Shown piece by piece: positions 1 through 7,757 of a stretch of DNA of 64,000 nucleotides (its first letter is position 1; the number at the start of each line of letters is the position of its first letter). Source of the stretch: Paenibacillus_E sp042676385 (GTDB lineage: Bacteria; Bacillota; Bacilli; Paenibacillales; NBRC-103111); contig NZ_JBHTHA010000048.1 of the NCBI RefSeq assembly GCF_042676385.1, positions 62,001 to 126,000 on the forward strand. Direction: 5' to 3'. Below the pieces are notes generated by a model, which searched no databases, was not told the DNA's origin, and was given only the letters and a program-made list of their open reading frames with translations. The position numbers and the translations under genes were made by a program.

Positions 1-274
1 TGAAAAGAACAAGAATACTTCCAGCCGAGCTATAAGGGGCTGCTGCTACAGGGGCTGCTGCTACATGAGCAACCGGTTTAGGGAATACAACGGACGTTTG
101 TTGGTAAGATGCATGCAGATGAATGTCATTATGCACGGGTTTGTAAATCGGAGCTTGCGCGATCGGCATTGGTGCAGGCATCGGGGCTGGCATCGGCATT
201 GGCGCCGGCATCGGCATCGGCATCGGCTGTGCCGGATATACCGGTGCTACATAGCCTGGTTTTACATGTTCCAT
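1..274 (-). CDS. Small Met/Pro-rich Paenibacillaceae protein, 3' end cut off
   Basis: Open frame running off the left edge; at least 91 residues are visible from an ATG at 272-274. A GAGGAGGTG ribosome site (about 283-291) precedes it. The N-terminal third alternates Pro with Met and Ala (MPMPMPAP type), followed by a His-containing linker, and the visible end reads SSAGSILVLF. Small Paenibacillus proteins often end in a hydrophobic tail of this kind, like YjcZ-type sporulation proteins, so a spore or coat-associated membrane peptide is likely but inferred. The stop codon lies outside the window. Low-complexity coding explains the many spurious frames over this stretch. Confidence 0.65.
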   Translation of the reverse strand, partial: MEHVKPGYVAPVYPAQPMPMPMPAPMPMPAPMPAPMPIAQAPIYKPVHNDIHLHASYQQTSVVFPKPVAHVAAAPVAAAPYSSAGSILVLF

Positions 275-406
275 GAGAAAAGCACCTCCTCAATTTAGAA
301 GCTAATGTTGTAGTTATCATTAGGTTTAGGTGAATTACTTACAACATCAGTCTATGGGAGAGCACCTACCTCGAACACGGTAAACACCCAGATCACCCAA
401 AAATGG

Positions 407-517
407 TTAGCTGTCATGGGCGAACGAGCTATAACCATTTGTCCATCCATGCTGCATATCATTTTTCAGACGCAAAAAGGATTGCCCGCAGATCGGACAG
501 CCCTTTTCTTCACACAT
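407..517 (-). CDS. Possible 36-residue CxxC microprotein overlapping the metallo-hydrolase stop
   Basis: The ATG at 515-517 lies inside the last codons of the upstream metallo-hydrolase gene, whose TGA is at 510-512, in another frame. Translation gives a short peptide beginning MCEEKGCPICGQSF, so it has a CPIC pair plus two other Cys near the N terminus, and it ends at a TAA at 407-409. No separate Shine-Dalgarno site is visible, so it would need translational coupling. It may be chance; the CxxC context and the overlap make it worth listing. Confidence 0.25.
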   Translation of the reverse strand: MCEEKGCPICGQSFLRLKNDMQHGWTNGYSSFAHDS

Positions 518-1133
518 ATGGATTATTGTCTCTTTCGAAGCCAATTGTCGTCTTGGCGCCGTGTCCGGGATAGACGATCACGTCATCGTCCAGAACGAAC
601 AGCTTCTCTTGAATCGAATCGAGCAGCGTATTCGAGTCGCCACCCGCCAGGTCGGTGCGGCCTACCGACAGCTTAAACAGCACGTCACCGCTAAACAAGT
701 GCTTGTCGTACAAGAAGCTCACACTCCCCGGAGAATGACCGGGCGTGTGGAACACTTGCAGCCGAATCCCGAGGAATTCGAGCGTTTGGCCTTCGTCCAG
801 CGCATATTCCGCGGGCTCGGTTTCAATCGCCGCGCCCAGCTCCGGCCAGCGCGCGGAGCCGTTCTTCTTCGGATTGGTCAGCCAATCCGCCTCCAGATCG
901 TGGATGTACACCGGACAGCCTTTGAGCTTGCGGATTTGGTCAACGCCTCCGATATGATCGAAGTGCGCATGCGTCAGCAGAATCGCCTCGATCTCCAGAT
1001 CGGCAATCTTTTTGATCAGAGGCTGCGGGTTCATGCCGGGATCGATAATGATGCCCTTCTTGGTTTCCGGGTCAGAAAGCAAGTAAGCATTCGTACTTAA
1101 GGGTCCCAAAGGAAAAGAATCAATCTTAATCAT
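510..1133 (-). CDS. MBL-fold metallo-hydrolase (YqgX/glyoxalase II-like)
   Basis: A 207-residue single-domain metallo-beta-lactamase-fold hydrolase. The metal motif HAHFDH is at residues 55-60, with later ligands in HTPGHSPGS, FSGD and YPGHG, so both zinc sites look complete. Length and start (MIKIDSFPLGPLSTNAYLL) match the small cytoplasmic YqgX group of Bacilli, which resemble glyoxalase II but lack its C-terminal substrate domain. The substrate is unknown; S-lactoyl- or other bacillithiol/glutathione-type thioesters are an inference. It is 36 bp downstream of a thioredoxin-like gene on the same strand, so the two may be co-transcribed and linked by thiol chemistry. Confidence 0.88.
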   Translation of the reverse strand: MIKIDSFPLGPLSTNAYLLSDPETKKGIIIDPGMNPQPLIKKIADLEIEAILLTHAHFDHIGGVDQIRKLKGCPVYIHDLEADWLTNPKKNGSARWPELGAAIETEPAEYALDEGQTLEFLGIRLQVFHTPGHSPGSVSFLYDKHLFSGDVLFKLSVGRTDLAGGDSNTLLDSIQEKLFVLDDDVIVYPGHGAKTTIGFERDNNPYV

Positions 1134-1169
1134 AGCGATTCGCTCTCAATCTTTTGCGCTTATTTGAAT

Positions 1170-1736
1170 TTAGAAGGTAGAGATTAACTCACGAAGTTCT
1201 TTAACGATAACGGCATGATAGCCGTTGCCTTCGCCATATTGGCGGCCCATTTCGGCTCTGGCCACTTGGATTTTCTCGTTGTAGTCCGGCGCTTCACGAT
1301 CCGGGTTCTCTTGCTTGAACTGTGTCATAACTGCTTGAACATGAGCAGGACGCGGCCCCCAATGACCTAATACAAAACCGCCAGTATCCGTGAAAATCAC
1401 TTTCGGAATGCCTCTTCCACCGCCAGTAAGAAACTGGTCGATAACATCGTAATTTTGCTCGATGATTAGTACTTCTGTAGGAACTCCACTGTTCTCCAAC
1501 GCTTTGAATACGACCGGCACATTGCGAACCACGTCTCCGCACCAATCCGCAGCTACGATGAGGCAGCGCAAATCGTCGCGATTGTTCAGCGATTCAAAGA
1601 ACTCTTGGTCCTCTTCATTCGCCCATTCGAATCCGTTGTAATAGGCGAGAAATTGCTCCTGGTTCTTGGTCATGCCGTCAATAAATTGCTGCGGCTTTAA
1701 GCCCGTGCGCAGCTTGTTTGCAAGATTCGTAGTCAT
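1170..1736 (-). CDS. Thioredoxin-family protein with a single active-site Cys
   Basis: A 188-residue cytoplasmic protein of the Thioredoxin_9 type. The active-site segment is AADWCGDVV, with Cys66 and Asp in place of the second Cys of the usual CxxC, so it is more likely a monothiol reductase or bacilliredoxin-like protein than a classical dithiol thioredoxin. A cis-Pro is visible in GIPKVIF (about residues 109-115). No signal peptide. The ATG is preceded by GGAGG (in TTGGAGGTTGGAGACGG). The gene sits just upstream of a metallo-hydrolase on the same strand. Partner proteins cannot be deduced. Confidence 0.82.
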   Translation of the reverse strand: MTTNLANKLRTGLKPQQFIDGMTKNQEQFLAYYNGFEWANEEDQEFFESLNNRDDLRCLIVAADWCGDVVRNVPVVFKALENSGVPTEVLIIEQNYDVIDQFLTGGGRGIPKVIFTDTGGFVLGHWGPRPAHVQAVMTQFKQENPDREAPDYNEKIQVARAEMGRQYGEGNGYHAVIVKELRELISTF

Positions 1737-1819
1737 CCGTCTCCAACCTCCAATGTTTATCTTTTAATTCCTAGTATAATTGTAGCAAATATAGGCAAAA
1801 GCTCCAAATTGATTTGGGC

Positions 1820-2425
1820 TTATTTTTGCGATTTCGCTTTTCTTTTCACATAAAATTGGTAGGCGACATACAGAATTGTCAGCACGATGGCTGCGATAAT
1901 GAGTTTCTTAATGGTCGGACCGGCTATTTGGTTAATGGTCTCCCAATTATCACCAAGCTTCTTCCCGAGATATACATACAAGATCGAGTATGGAACAAGG
2001 GCAAGGCTAGTGTAGAGCGTGAATTTGCCTAGAGGCATTTTGGCCATACCGCCGGGAATAGAAATCGCATGACGTACGATCGGGATGAATCGAGCTGTGA
2101 AAATCATGCCCGTGCCATAGCGGTTAAACCAATCTTCAGCCACATCAATATGATGCTTGCTGATCAGCAAATATTTGCCGTACCTCTCCAAAAACGGTCT
2201 GCCTCCGTAACGACCGATCCAATAAAGCACAATTTGCGCTAACGTACCGCCGACTACGGCGCAAATAATGGCACCGATAAAGTTAATTTCGCCTTTGGAC
2301 ACCAGATAGCCCGCATAGGCCAGCAATAGCTCATTAGGAATGACCTCGAGCATTAATCCAAGGAAAATCCCCCAGTAGCCGAGCCCTTCCAAATACAACA
2401 AAACATTGTGAATAAACTCACCCAT
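1820..2425 (-). CDS. DedA-family membrane protein
   Basis: A 201-residue integral membrane protein with the DedA/SNARE-associated (VTT) signatures: an E-rich N-terminal re-entrant segment (GLMLEVIPNELLLAYAGYL), the GRYGGRPFLERYGKY region, and the conserved F-x-R-(F/Y)-x-P-x-x-R in TARFIPIVRH. DedA proteins are lipid scramblases/transporters for undecaprenyl phosphate or phosphatidylethanolamine, needed for envelope homeostasis and resistance to cationic antimicrobials. I start at the ATG at 2425 because GGAGAGAGG lies 7 nt upstream; a GTG 18 nt further upstream lies over that site. It is monocistronic, between the thioredoxin-like gene and a LysR gene. Confidence 0.9.
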   Translation of the reverse strand: MGEFIHNVLLYLEGLGYWGIFLGLMLEVIPNELLLAYAGYLVSKGEINFIGAIICAVVGGTLAQIVLYWIGRYGGRPFLERYGKYLLISKHHIDVAEDWFNRYGTGMIFTARFIPIVRHAISIPGGMAKMPLGKFTLYTSLALVPYSILYVYLGKKLGDNWETINQIAGPTIKKLIIAAIVLTILYVAYQFYVKRKAKSQK

Positions 2426-2494
2426 TCTTAGCCCTCTCTCCACAAAATTATCCTTATCTTGTCTAACTGATATTCTACCATAGACAAGATCGCT

Positions 2495-3406
2495 TCAACC
2501 AGTTTCGCTGCTATGTTGTTCCTGAAAGAAGGAAATGATCCGCTCTTTGCAAGCTCGAACCGGAGCGCTCAACTCCTTGCCTTTCACATGAATAAGCCCG
2601 TGTTCAACAGGAATCGGTTTCTCGGATGCAAGCTGTGCAAGCTTGCCTGCTCTTAGTTCCTTTTCCACAGCGGTTAGAGGGAGGAGAGCCAGACCCATTC
2701 CACAAATAACCGTCTGCTTTATCATCTCAGAGCTATCGAATTCAAGCGAGGTAAAAGCGGAAATCCCCTTCCCGGTGAGTTGCTGTCCGGCCATGGTCTG
2801 GTAAATGCAGCGGCCGCCGAAACCGATCACTTTGGTGGATGCAGCCGCACCCCATCCTTCCTCATCCATCGTACGGACAAGACCCGGGGAACCCACCCAA
2901 ACAAGCACGTCCTCAAGAAGCGGAATGAATTCGAGATTACGCGCTTGCGGATTGCGCGGTACAATTCCCAGATCTACCCGGTACGCCGCCACTTCTTGCG
3001 TAATATCGCGCTGAAACCCGGTTTCGAGATGCAATTGGATTTGTGGATATCGTTCGAAGACCTCCGGCAACAGCTTTGGCATATGCGGCACGCAAAACGA
3101 TTCGAGCGCTCTTAAACGAACGGTCCCTTTGGGCTCATCAAGACCATTCATTTTGTCCTGGAGCGACTCGCCCAATTGCAGGAAGCGGTAAGCGAACGGC
3201 GCCACCTCTTTGCCGGCTTCAGTGAGCTCGACACCGCGGGGCAGCCGCCGAAACAATGGCTTGCCCAGCATCTGCTCCAATTGATGAATATGCATCGTCA
3301 CCGTTGATTGTACGTATCCGAGCCGTAAGGCTGCTTTGCTGAAGCTCTGCTCCTCCATGACCGTCACAAAGGTTTTCATACTGCGTCCATCCATATGCTC
3401 AATCAC
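2495..3406 (-). CDS. LysR-family transcriptional regulator
   Basis: About 303 residues. The N-terminal winged helix (residues 5-65, with SFSKAALRLGYVQSTVTMHI) is followed by a periplasmic-binding-like LysR substrate domain (about 95-295) containing the GFGGRCIYQ and VICGMGLALLP segments. Start is either GTG at 3406 or the ATG four codons later. It is divergent from the HPP gene that begins 118 bp away, the classical arrangement for a LysR regulator controlling its neighbour. The intergenic stretch holds an ATGATATCAT palindrome at 3481-3490. The ligand cannot be read from sequence. Confidence 0.9.
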   Translation of the reverse strand: MIEHMDGRSMKTFVTVMEEQSFSKAALRLGYVQSTVTMHIHQLEQMLGKPLFRRLPRGVELTEAGKEVAPFAYRFLQLGESLQDKMNGLDEPKGTVRLRALESFCVPHMPKLLPEVFERYPQIQLHLETGFQRDITQEVAAYRVDLGIVPRNPQARNLEFIPLLEDVLVWVGSPGLVRTMDEEGWGAAASTKVIGFGGRCIYQTMAGQQLTGKGISAFTSLEFDSSEMIKQTVICGMGLALLPLTAVEKELRAGKLAQLASEKPIPVEHGLIHVKGKELSAPVRACKERIISFFQEQHSSETG

Positions 3407-3523
3407 GTTTTCACCGCCAATCCATCGAATTTACAAATACCTAATATCGAAATCATTCGTTATTCAAATATATATGATCCATGATATCATCGGACTCAAT
3501 AAAAGCAAAGAGGAGTGTTTGAG

Positions 3524-3994
3524 ATGAATCCGACTATAAAATCTGTTCTGAGCATCCTGCTGCCGGGTGGCGGCGGCTTCTTGGCCATCCTGGTGTGCGG
3601 CTTGCTCGGCGATGCTGCGAAGGTCTCGCTGCTGATGGCGCCATTCGGCGCTTCCTGCGTCATCGCCTTTGCCCTGCCGCAAAGCCCGCTCGCACAGCCG
3701 CGAAGCCTTGTCGGCGGCCACGCGCTCAGCACGCTCGTCGGGCTTTGCGCCTTGACCGCTTTCGGCGTGCATGCATGGAGCTTGGCACTCGCCGTCGGCG
3801 CCGCCATTGCGCTTATGCTGATGTCGCGCACACTCCATCCGCCGGCCGGTGCAGACCCGCTGCTTGTGATGCTAACCGGCGCGAAATGGAGCTTCTTGTT
3901 CACGCCGGTGCTGCTTGGCGCGGTGCTGCTCGTGCTTGTGGCGCTGGGCTATCACCGGGCAACAAAGGTGAGTTATCCCACGAAGTGGTGGTAA
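3524..3994 (+). CDS. HPP-family integral membrane protein
   Basis: A 156-residue protein with four hydrophobic segments. It carries the family signature HPPAGADP at residues 105-112, and MAPFGAS (38-44) at the end of the second segment. HPP proteins of plastids and cyanobacteria have been linked to nitrite transport; in Firmicutes the substrate is not established. I start at the ATG at 3524 because AGAGGAG sits 9 nt upstream; the GTG at 3515 lies on that site. The coding sequence is clearly more GC-rich than its flanks. It is divergent from a LysR regulator and followed 72 bp later by a cupredoxin gene. Confidence 0.85.
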   Translation: MNPTIKSVLSILLPGGGGFLAILVCGLLGDAAKVSLLMAPFGASCVIAFALPQSPLAQPRSLVGGHALSTLVGLCALTAFGVHAWSLALAVGAAIALMLMSRTLHPPAGADPLLVMLTGAKWSFLFTPVLLGAVLLVLVALGYHRATKVSYPTKWW

Positions 3995-4027
3995 CTTAAT
4001 CATGCGCTGACAAGCCTCTGCATAAGA

Positions 4028-4051
4028 TGTACAAGACAAGACCCTTGTACA
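4028..4051. promoter_or_regulatory. Perfect 8-bp inverted repeat abutting the cupredoxin ribosome site
   Basis: TGTACAAG (4028-4035) and CTTGTACA (4044-4051) are exact reverse complements separated by 8 nt. The right arm touches the AGGAGGCGG ribosome site of the cupredoxin gene. It could be a repressor operator or an mRNA hairpin that limits access to the ribosome site. It is not followed by a T-run, so it is not a terminator. Confidence 0.5.
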
Positions 4052-4066
4052 GGAGGCGGACCAGCC

Positions 4067-4513
4067 ATGTCCCGAATCATTGTGATTAAACGCACGCATC
4101 TCCTTCTTGCAGCAGCCGCGCTGCTTCTGATCCTCTCCGGCTTGCTGTATGCAAACCGGGGTCGCATCATCCCTACGCTTGCAGAACCGATAGTCGAACG
4201 AACGATTCACATGGTGACGGGCGAATTCAAGTCGACGACCAGCGATGGGAAAACGATTGAAGCCTACCGCTGGGACCCAGGCACTATCGTCGTGCATAAG
4301 GGCGAGAAGGTCAAACTCAGCATCTACGGCGTGAACGGTGAGAGCCATCCCTTTTTAATCGAAGGGCTGAATATCAGCGGAGAAGTTAAGAAAGGAAAAG
4401 AAACCGTCGTCACCTTTACGCCTCAACAGGAAGGCATATTCCGTCTCATCTGTATGACGCATGCCGACATTGCGCATGGAGGCCCTATGATCGGCTACAT
4501 CGTTGTCGATTAA
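4067..4513 (+). CDS. Membrane-anchored cupredoxin-domain protein
   Basis: A 148-residue protein with one N-terminal membrane anchor (about residues 11-29) and an extracytoplasmic cupredoxin domain (about 45-148). Candidate copper ligands are His94 (SHPF), Cys129, His132, His137 and Met141 in LICMTHADIAHGGPM. Only one Cys is present, so this is not a binuclear CuA site; it resembles mononuclear cupredoxin or nitrosocyanin-like sites. AGGAGG precedes the ATG. Downstream lies a two-component system on the same strand, upstream an HPP protein. A role in copper binding or electron transfer at the outer membrane face is inferred. Confidence 0.8.
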   Translation: MSRIIVIKRTHLLLAAAALLLILSGLLYANRGRIIPTLAEPIVERTIHMVTGEFKSTTSDGKTIEAYRWDPGTIVVHKGEKVKLSIYGVNGESHPFLIEGLNISGEVKKGKETVVTFTPQQEGIFRLICMTHADIAHGGPMIGYIVVD

Positions 4514-4655
4514 ATTTTCTTATGACCACCCCTTATATGCTGCTCTTAGCTTAAACCCTTTTGAACGGGTTCTATGCCTAATAGTGGAAATAAGGGGCTT
4601 TTTCGTTTACACTGTTCCCAATGTTCTAAGATTGCCAGGGGAAGGTGCTGGGCCC

Positions 4656-5336
4656 ATGAAAACCAATATACTCGTTGTCGATGACGACGCTCACATTCGC
4701 GAGCTTTTGCGTTTTTTATTTTCAAAGGAAGGGTATGCCGTGTTGGAGGCGGATAATGGCGAAACAGCTTCGGCGCTTATGGAAACCGAGCAAATTCATC
4801 TAGCTGTCGTAGATGTGATGATGCCTGCTAAAAACGGTTTGGAACTCTGCTCGGAAATACGCGAGCATTACGATATCCCCGTCATTTTGCTCACGGCCAA
4901 GGGAGCACTCGAAGACAAAGAGAGAGGATTCTCATCCGGAACGGACGACTACATGGTTAAACCCTTCGAGCCCAAAGAGCTGCTGTTTCGGGCTAGGGCA
5001 TTGCTGCGCCGCTATCAGCTTGTGTCCTCGGAAGTGATCACATTAAATAATACTGTGATCGACCGCAAAAGTTATGAAGTGCGTATCGGCGAGGAATCGC
5101 TGCTGCTGCCGCTCAAGGAATTTCAATTACTGGCGCAATTAGCCAGTCATCCGGGCCGCATTTTCACCAGAGAGCAGTTGATTCAGCTGGTATGGGGGAC
5201 GGACTATGAAGGCGACAGCCGCACGATTGATGTGCATATCAAGCGCCTGCGTGAGCGATTTTATGAGAAAACGGATGATTTCGTCATTACGACCGTGCGC
5301 GGGCTCGGCTATAAACTTGAGGCGAATGAAAGATGA
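4656..5336 (+). CDS. OmpR-family response regulator
   Basis: A 226-residue regulator. The receiver domain (1-115) has the acidic pocket DDD at 9-11, phospho-acceptor Asp53 (VVDVMMP) and the conserved Lys in MVKPF. The C-terminal winged helix (about 130-225) includes the DVHIKRLR and TTVRGLGYKL segments. I start at the ATG at 4656 behind an AGGGGAAGGTG ribosome site; the longer upstream frame has no such support. Its last 4 nt overlap the kinase gene, so the pair is translationally coupled. The target genes are unknown; the adjacent cupredoxin gene is an obvious candidate. Confidence 0.93.
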   Translation: MKTNILVVDDDAHIRELLRFLFSKEGYAVLEADNGETASALMETEQIHLAVVDVMMPAKNGLELCSEIREHYDIPVILLTAKGALEDKERGFSSGTDDYMVKPFEPKELLFRARALLRRYQLVSSEVITLNNTVIDRKSYEVRIGEESLLLPLKEFQLLAQLASHPGRIFTREQLIQLVWGTDYEGDSRTIDVHIKRLRERFYEKTDDFVITTVRGLGYKLEANER

Positions 5337-6712
5337 AAACGTTATATATCCGTATCGTTGTTACTTTTATTCTCATTGCCATGGTCAGCAGCCTGCTCGC
5401 GCTTATCCTCTCCAACGCTTATTATGTAAAGACATTGCGTGGAGAAAACGAGCAAAAAATCATGAATATCGCGGAACAAATCCGCACCCTCTACGAGCAG
5501 ACGCCCGATCTTGATCCGGCATCATACTTCACCCATATCGCCAACATGGGGTTTCAAATCTATGCGGTTAACGAGCAGATGGAAGGTACGTTTTATGGGG
5601 CTCCTTTCAAACATCAGCAGATCGATCCTGAACAAGTAAGACGCGTTCTCGCCGGGGAAACATATCGGGGTGTCTTGCAGGAGCGGCATTTTTTAATGGT
5701 AACCGGTTTTTTTGAAAATAGCATCTCTAACAGTATCGGGGTTCCCATCCAGATCAAGGGGAAAACGCTAGCGATTTTCGTGCGGCCCAATCTGGAGCAG
5801 CAAATCGGGGACGTGCGCATTTTGATGGCCTTTCTCCTGGGGCTGACGTTTATGTTCAGCATCATTCTGATCGTCCTGTTCTCACAGTATATCGTTAAAC
5901 CCGTTAAAAAGCTGAGGGAAGCGACGAATCGAATCGTCGGCGGCGATTATGAGATCGCTATGGATGTATCTCGGCGGGATGAAATCGGGGATTTGGCACG
6001 GGATTTCACGCAGATGGCTCAATCGCTCAAGCAACTGGACAATATGAGACAAGAATTTGTGGCTAACGTCTCGCATGAAATTCAATCCCCGTTGACGTCC
6101 ATACAAGGATTCGCAGGCTCGATTTTGGATAAAGAAACATCCGAAGAAGAAAGAGAACGTTATCTGCAAATTATTTTGGATGAAAGCAAGCGTTTATCGT
6201 CGTTAAGCAAGCAACTGCTGACCTTGGCATCGTTAGACAAAGAACAAGACGTTGTAAAGCGCTCCGTTTACCGCTTGGATGAGCAAATCCGGCAAATTTT
6301 GATCGTGACCGAGTGGCAGTGGACAGAAAAGCAGCTTGCCATTGAACTTGAACTGCCGGAGATCGAAATCAACGCAGATCCTCAGCTGCTCTACCAGGTT
6401 TGGCTCAATTTTATCACGAACAGCATTAAATTTTGCCGACCGGGAGATACGCTGCGTGTGGAGATTGAGAAGCTGCCGGCCGAAATCGCCGTCAAGATCA
6501 GCGATACGGGCATTGGCATCCCCGCGGCGGAACTTCCGCATATCTTTGATCGCTTCTACAAAGCTGATAAAGCAAGGAATCGCGCTCGCTCCGGGAGCGG
6601 ACTCGGACTATCCATCGCCAAGAAAATCGTCGATCTCCACCAGGGCACCGTTGCGGTGCACAGTGATATCGGTAAAGGCGCCACCTTCGAAGTCAGACTT
6701 CCCCATTTGTAA
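5333..6712 (+). CDS. Membrane sensor histidine kinase
   Basis: A 459-residue kinase: TM1 about 7-27, an extracytoplasmic sensor of about 130 residues, TM2 about 162-184, HAMP about 185-237, HisKA with phospho-acceptor His248 (in VANVSHEIQSPLTS), then a HATPase domain with N box (FITNSIKFC), G1 (SDTGIGIP) and G2 (GSGLGLSIAKK). The E-I-Q after the His, in place of the commoner E-L/F-R, marks a recognisable subgroup. The ATG overlaps the response-regulator stop (ATGA). Signal unknown. Confidence 0.93.
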   Translation: MKTLYIRIVVTFILIAMVSSLLALILSNAYYVKTLRGENEQKIMNIAEQIRTLYEQTPDLDPASYFTHIANMGFQIYAVNEQMEGTFYGAPFKHQQIDPEQVRRVLAGETYRGVLQERHFLMVTGFFENSISNSIGVPIQIKGKTLAIFVRPNLEQQIGDVRILMAFLLGLTFMFSIILIVLFSQYIVKPVKKLREATNRIVGGDYEIAMDVSRRDEIGDLARDFTQMAQSLKQLDNMRQEFVANVSHEIQSPLTSIQGFAGSILDKETSEEERERYLQIILDESKRLSSLSKQLLTLASLDKEQDVVKRSVYRLDEQIRQILIVTEWQWTEKQLAIELELPEIEINADPQLLYQVWLNFITNSIKFCRPGDTLRVEIEKLPAEIAVKISDTGIGIPAAELPHIFDRFYKADKARNRARSGSGLGLSIAKKIVDLHQGTVAVHSDIGKGATFEVRLPHL

Positions 6713-6820
6713 CGCCCCGCTTAGGGACGATGAACTTGGGCGCTGCGGGCTCATGCCTCCAGTGGCTATACACCCTCTCGATGCATACACATAGCAGTAG
6801 AGAGGAGCGTGGATGCTTCC

Positions 6821-7138
6821 ATGATGAAAAATCAAACGAACGAAAAGCATAAACAGCAATTCCCGACTGCGAGAGGGATTCGGCGCGCATGCAGCAAAGA
6901 GCTGTATCGTACCGTTAAGCGGCTCAAAGTGTGGGTCTCACCGGAGCAAATGGCGGAAGCCGAGGAGCTTTATGTGAAAAAGGTCATGCTGAACCTCCCT
7001 TTCATTGTCGAGAACGGCAGCAACCGCAAAGCGCTTGCCGATTGGTTCGATGAGCATGTCGGTCCTGACATTGCACCTATATGGAATGTTGAAGTGTCTG
7101 TGCTGAATCAAGCTTTCCGAAACGCATTCGGCGGATAA
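6821..7138 (+). CDS. Conserved small protein of unknown function
   Basis: About 105 residues, basic at the N terminus (PTARGIRRACSKELYRTVKRL) and acidic later (WFDEHVGPDIAPIWNVE). No transmembrane segment or Cys motif. The sequence looks typical of short conserved Paenibacillus proteins, but I cannot assign a fold or function. I prefer the ATG at 6821 to the GTG at 6809 because the GAGAGGAG ribosome site ends at 6807 and would overlap the GTG. A strong hairpin terminator follows immediately. Confidence 0.6.
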   Translation: MMKNQTNEKHKQQFPTARGIRRACSKELYRTVKRLKVWVSPEQMAEAEELYVKKVMLNLPFIVENGSNRKALADWFDEHVGPDIAPIWNVEVSVLNQAFRNAFGG

Positions 7139-7152
7139 GATTTTAAATTTAA

Positions 7153-7200
7153 AATAACAAAGTCACCCTGACAGAATGTTGTCAGGGTGACTTTGTTATT
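7153..7200. terminator. 21-bp perfect-stem bidirectional terminator
   Basis: Arms at 7153-7173 and 7180-7200 are exact reverse complements with a 6-nt loop. The ends are A/T-rich (AATAACAAAG and CTTTGTTATT), so it should act as an intrinsic terminator in either direction. It separates the unknown gene from the DinB gene. Confidence 0.85.
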
Positions 7201-7239
7201 ATCCAATTAAGAAGAAACACAACAATTGGAGGAATTCAT

Positions 7240-7743
7240 ATGACAAATCACGCCATTCAAATGTATGACTACCACGTATGGGCTATGAAAACGATCATCA
7301 ATCGGTTAAAAGAACTGCCGCAAGCCGTTTACACCCAAGATATTCAAAGTGTATTTTCTTCTCTTGCAAAGGCGCTTTCTCACATCTATGTCGTCGATTG
7401 CGGATGGCTGGCGATGTTGTCCGGACACTCGATGAGCGAAGCCATGTCGCATGCCCAGCCGATGCAACAAGAGATGGAAGCCTTGAGTCTGACAGAACTC
7501 GAGAGCAAATTTCTCAATTTGTTTGAAGACTTTAAATCATTTCTGCACCGCCAAGAAAATCTGGAGGCGTTAATTACATTGGATAATCCTTATGCGGGCG
7601 TTCGTGAAACTAGTTTAGCGGAAATGGTCCTCCAAGTCGTCAATCACGGCACCTATCATCGCGGGAATATAACAGCCATGCTGCGCCAGATCGGAATTCC
7701 TTCGGTCATGACCGAATATGCTTTGTACTGGTATTCGGAATAA
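7240..7743 (+). CDS. DinB-family putative metal-dependent hydrolase
   Basis: A 167-residue four-helix-bundle protein of the DinB/YfiT group. The probable metal-binding histidines are His48 (SHIYVVDCGWL), His136 and His140 (VVNHGTYHRGN). Members are DNA-damage inducible in B. subtilis or act as bacillithiol/mycothiol transferases; which applies here is unknown. The ribosome site TTGGAGGAATTC lies 5-10 nt before the ATG. It stands alone between a strong terminator and the convergent stalk-domain protein gene. Confidence 0.88.
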   Translation: MTNHAIQMYDYHVWAMKTIINRLKELPQAVYTQDIQSVFSSLAKALSHIYVVDCGWLAMLSGHSMSEAMSHAQPMQQEMEALSLTELESKFLNLFEDFKSFLHRQENLEALITLDNPYAGVRETSLAEMVLQVVNHGTYHRGNITAMLRQIGIPSVMTEYALYWYSE

Positions 7744-7757
7744 AATCTTCGCCGCAA

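Noticed and set aside
4554..4571. AACCC / GGGTT hairpin between the cupredoxin and response regulator genes as a dyad-repeat relative
   Set aside because: No partner dyads at 51 or 62 nt; probably a simple weak terminator.
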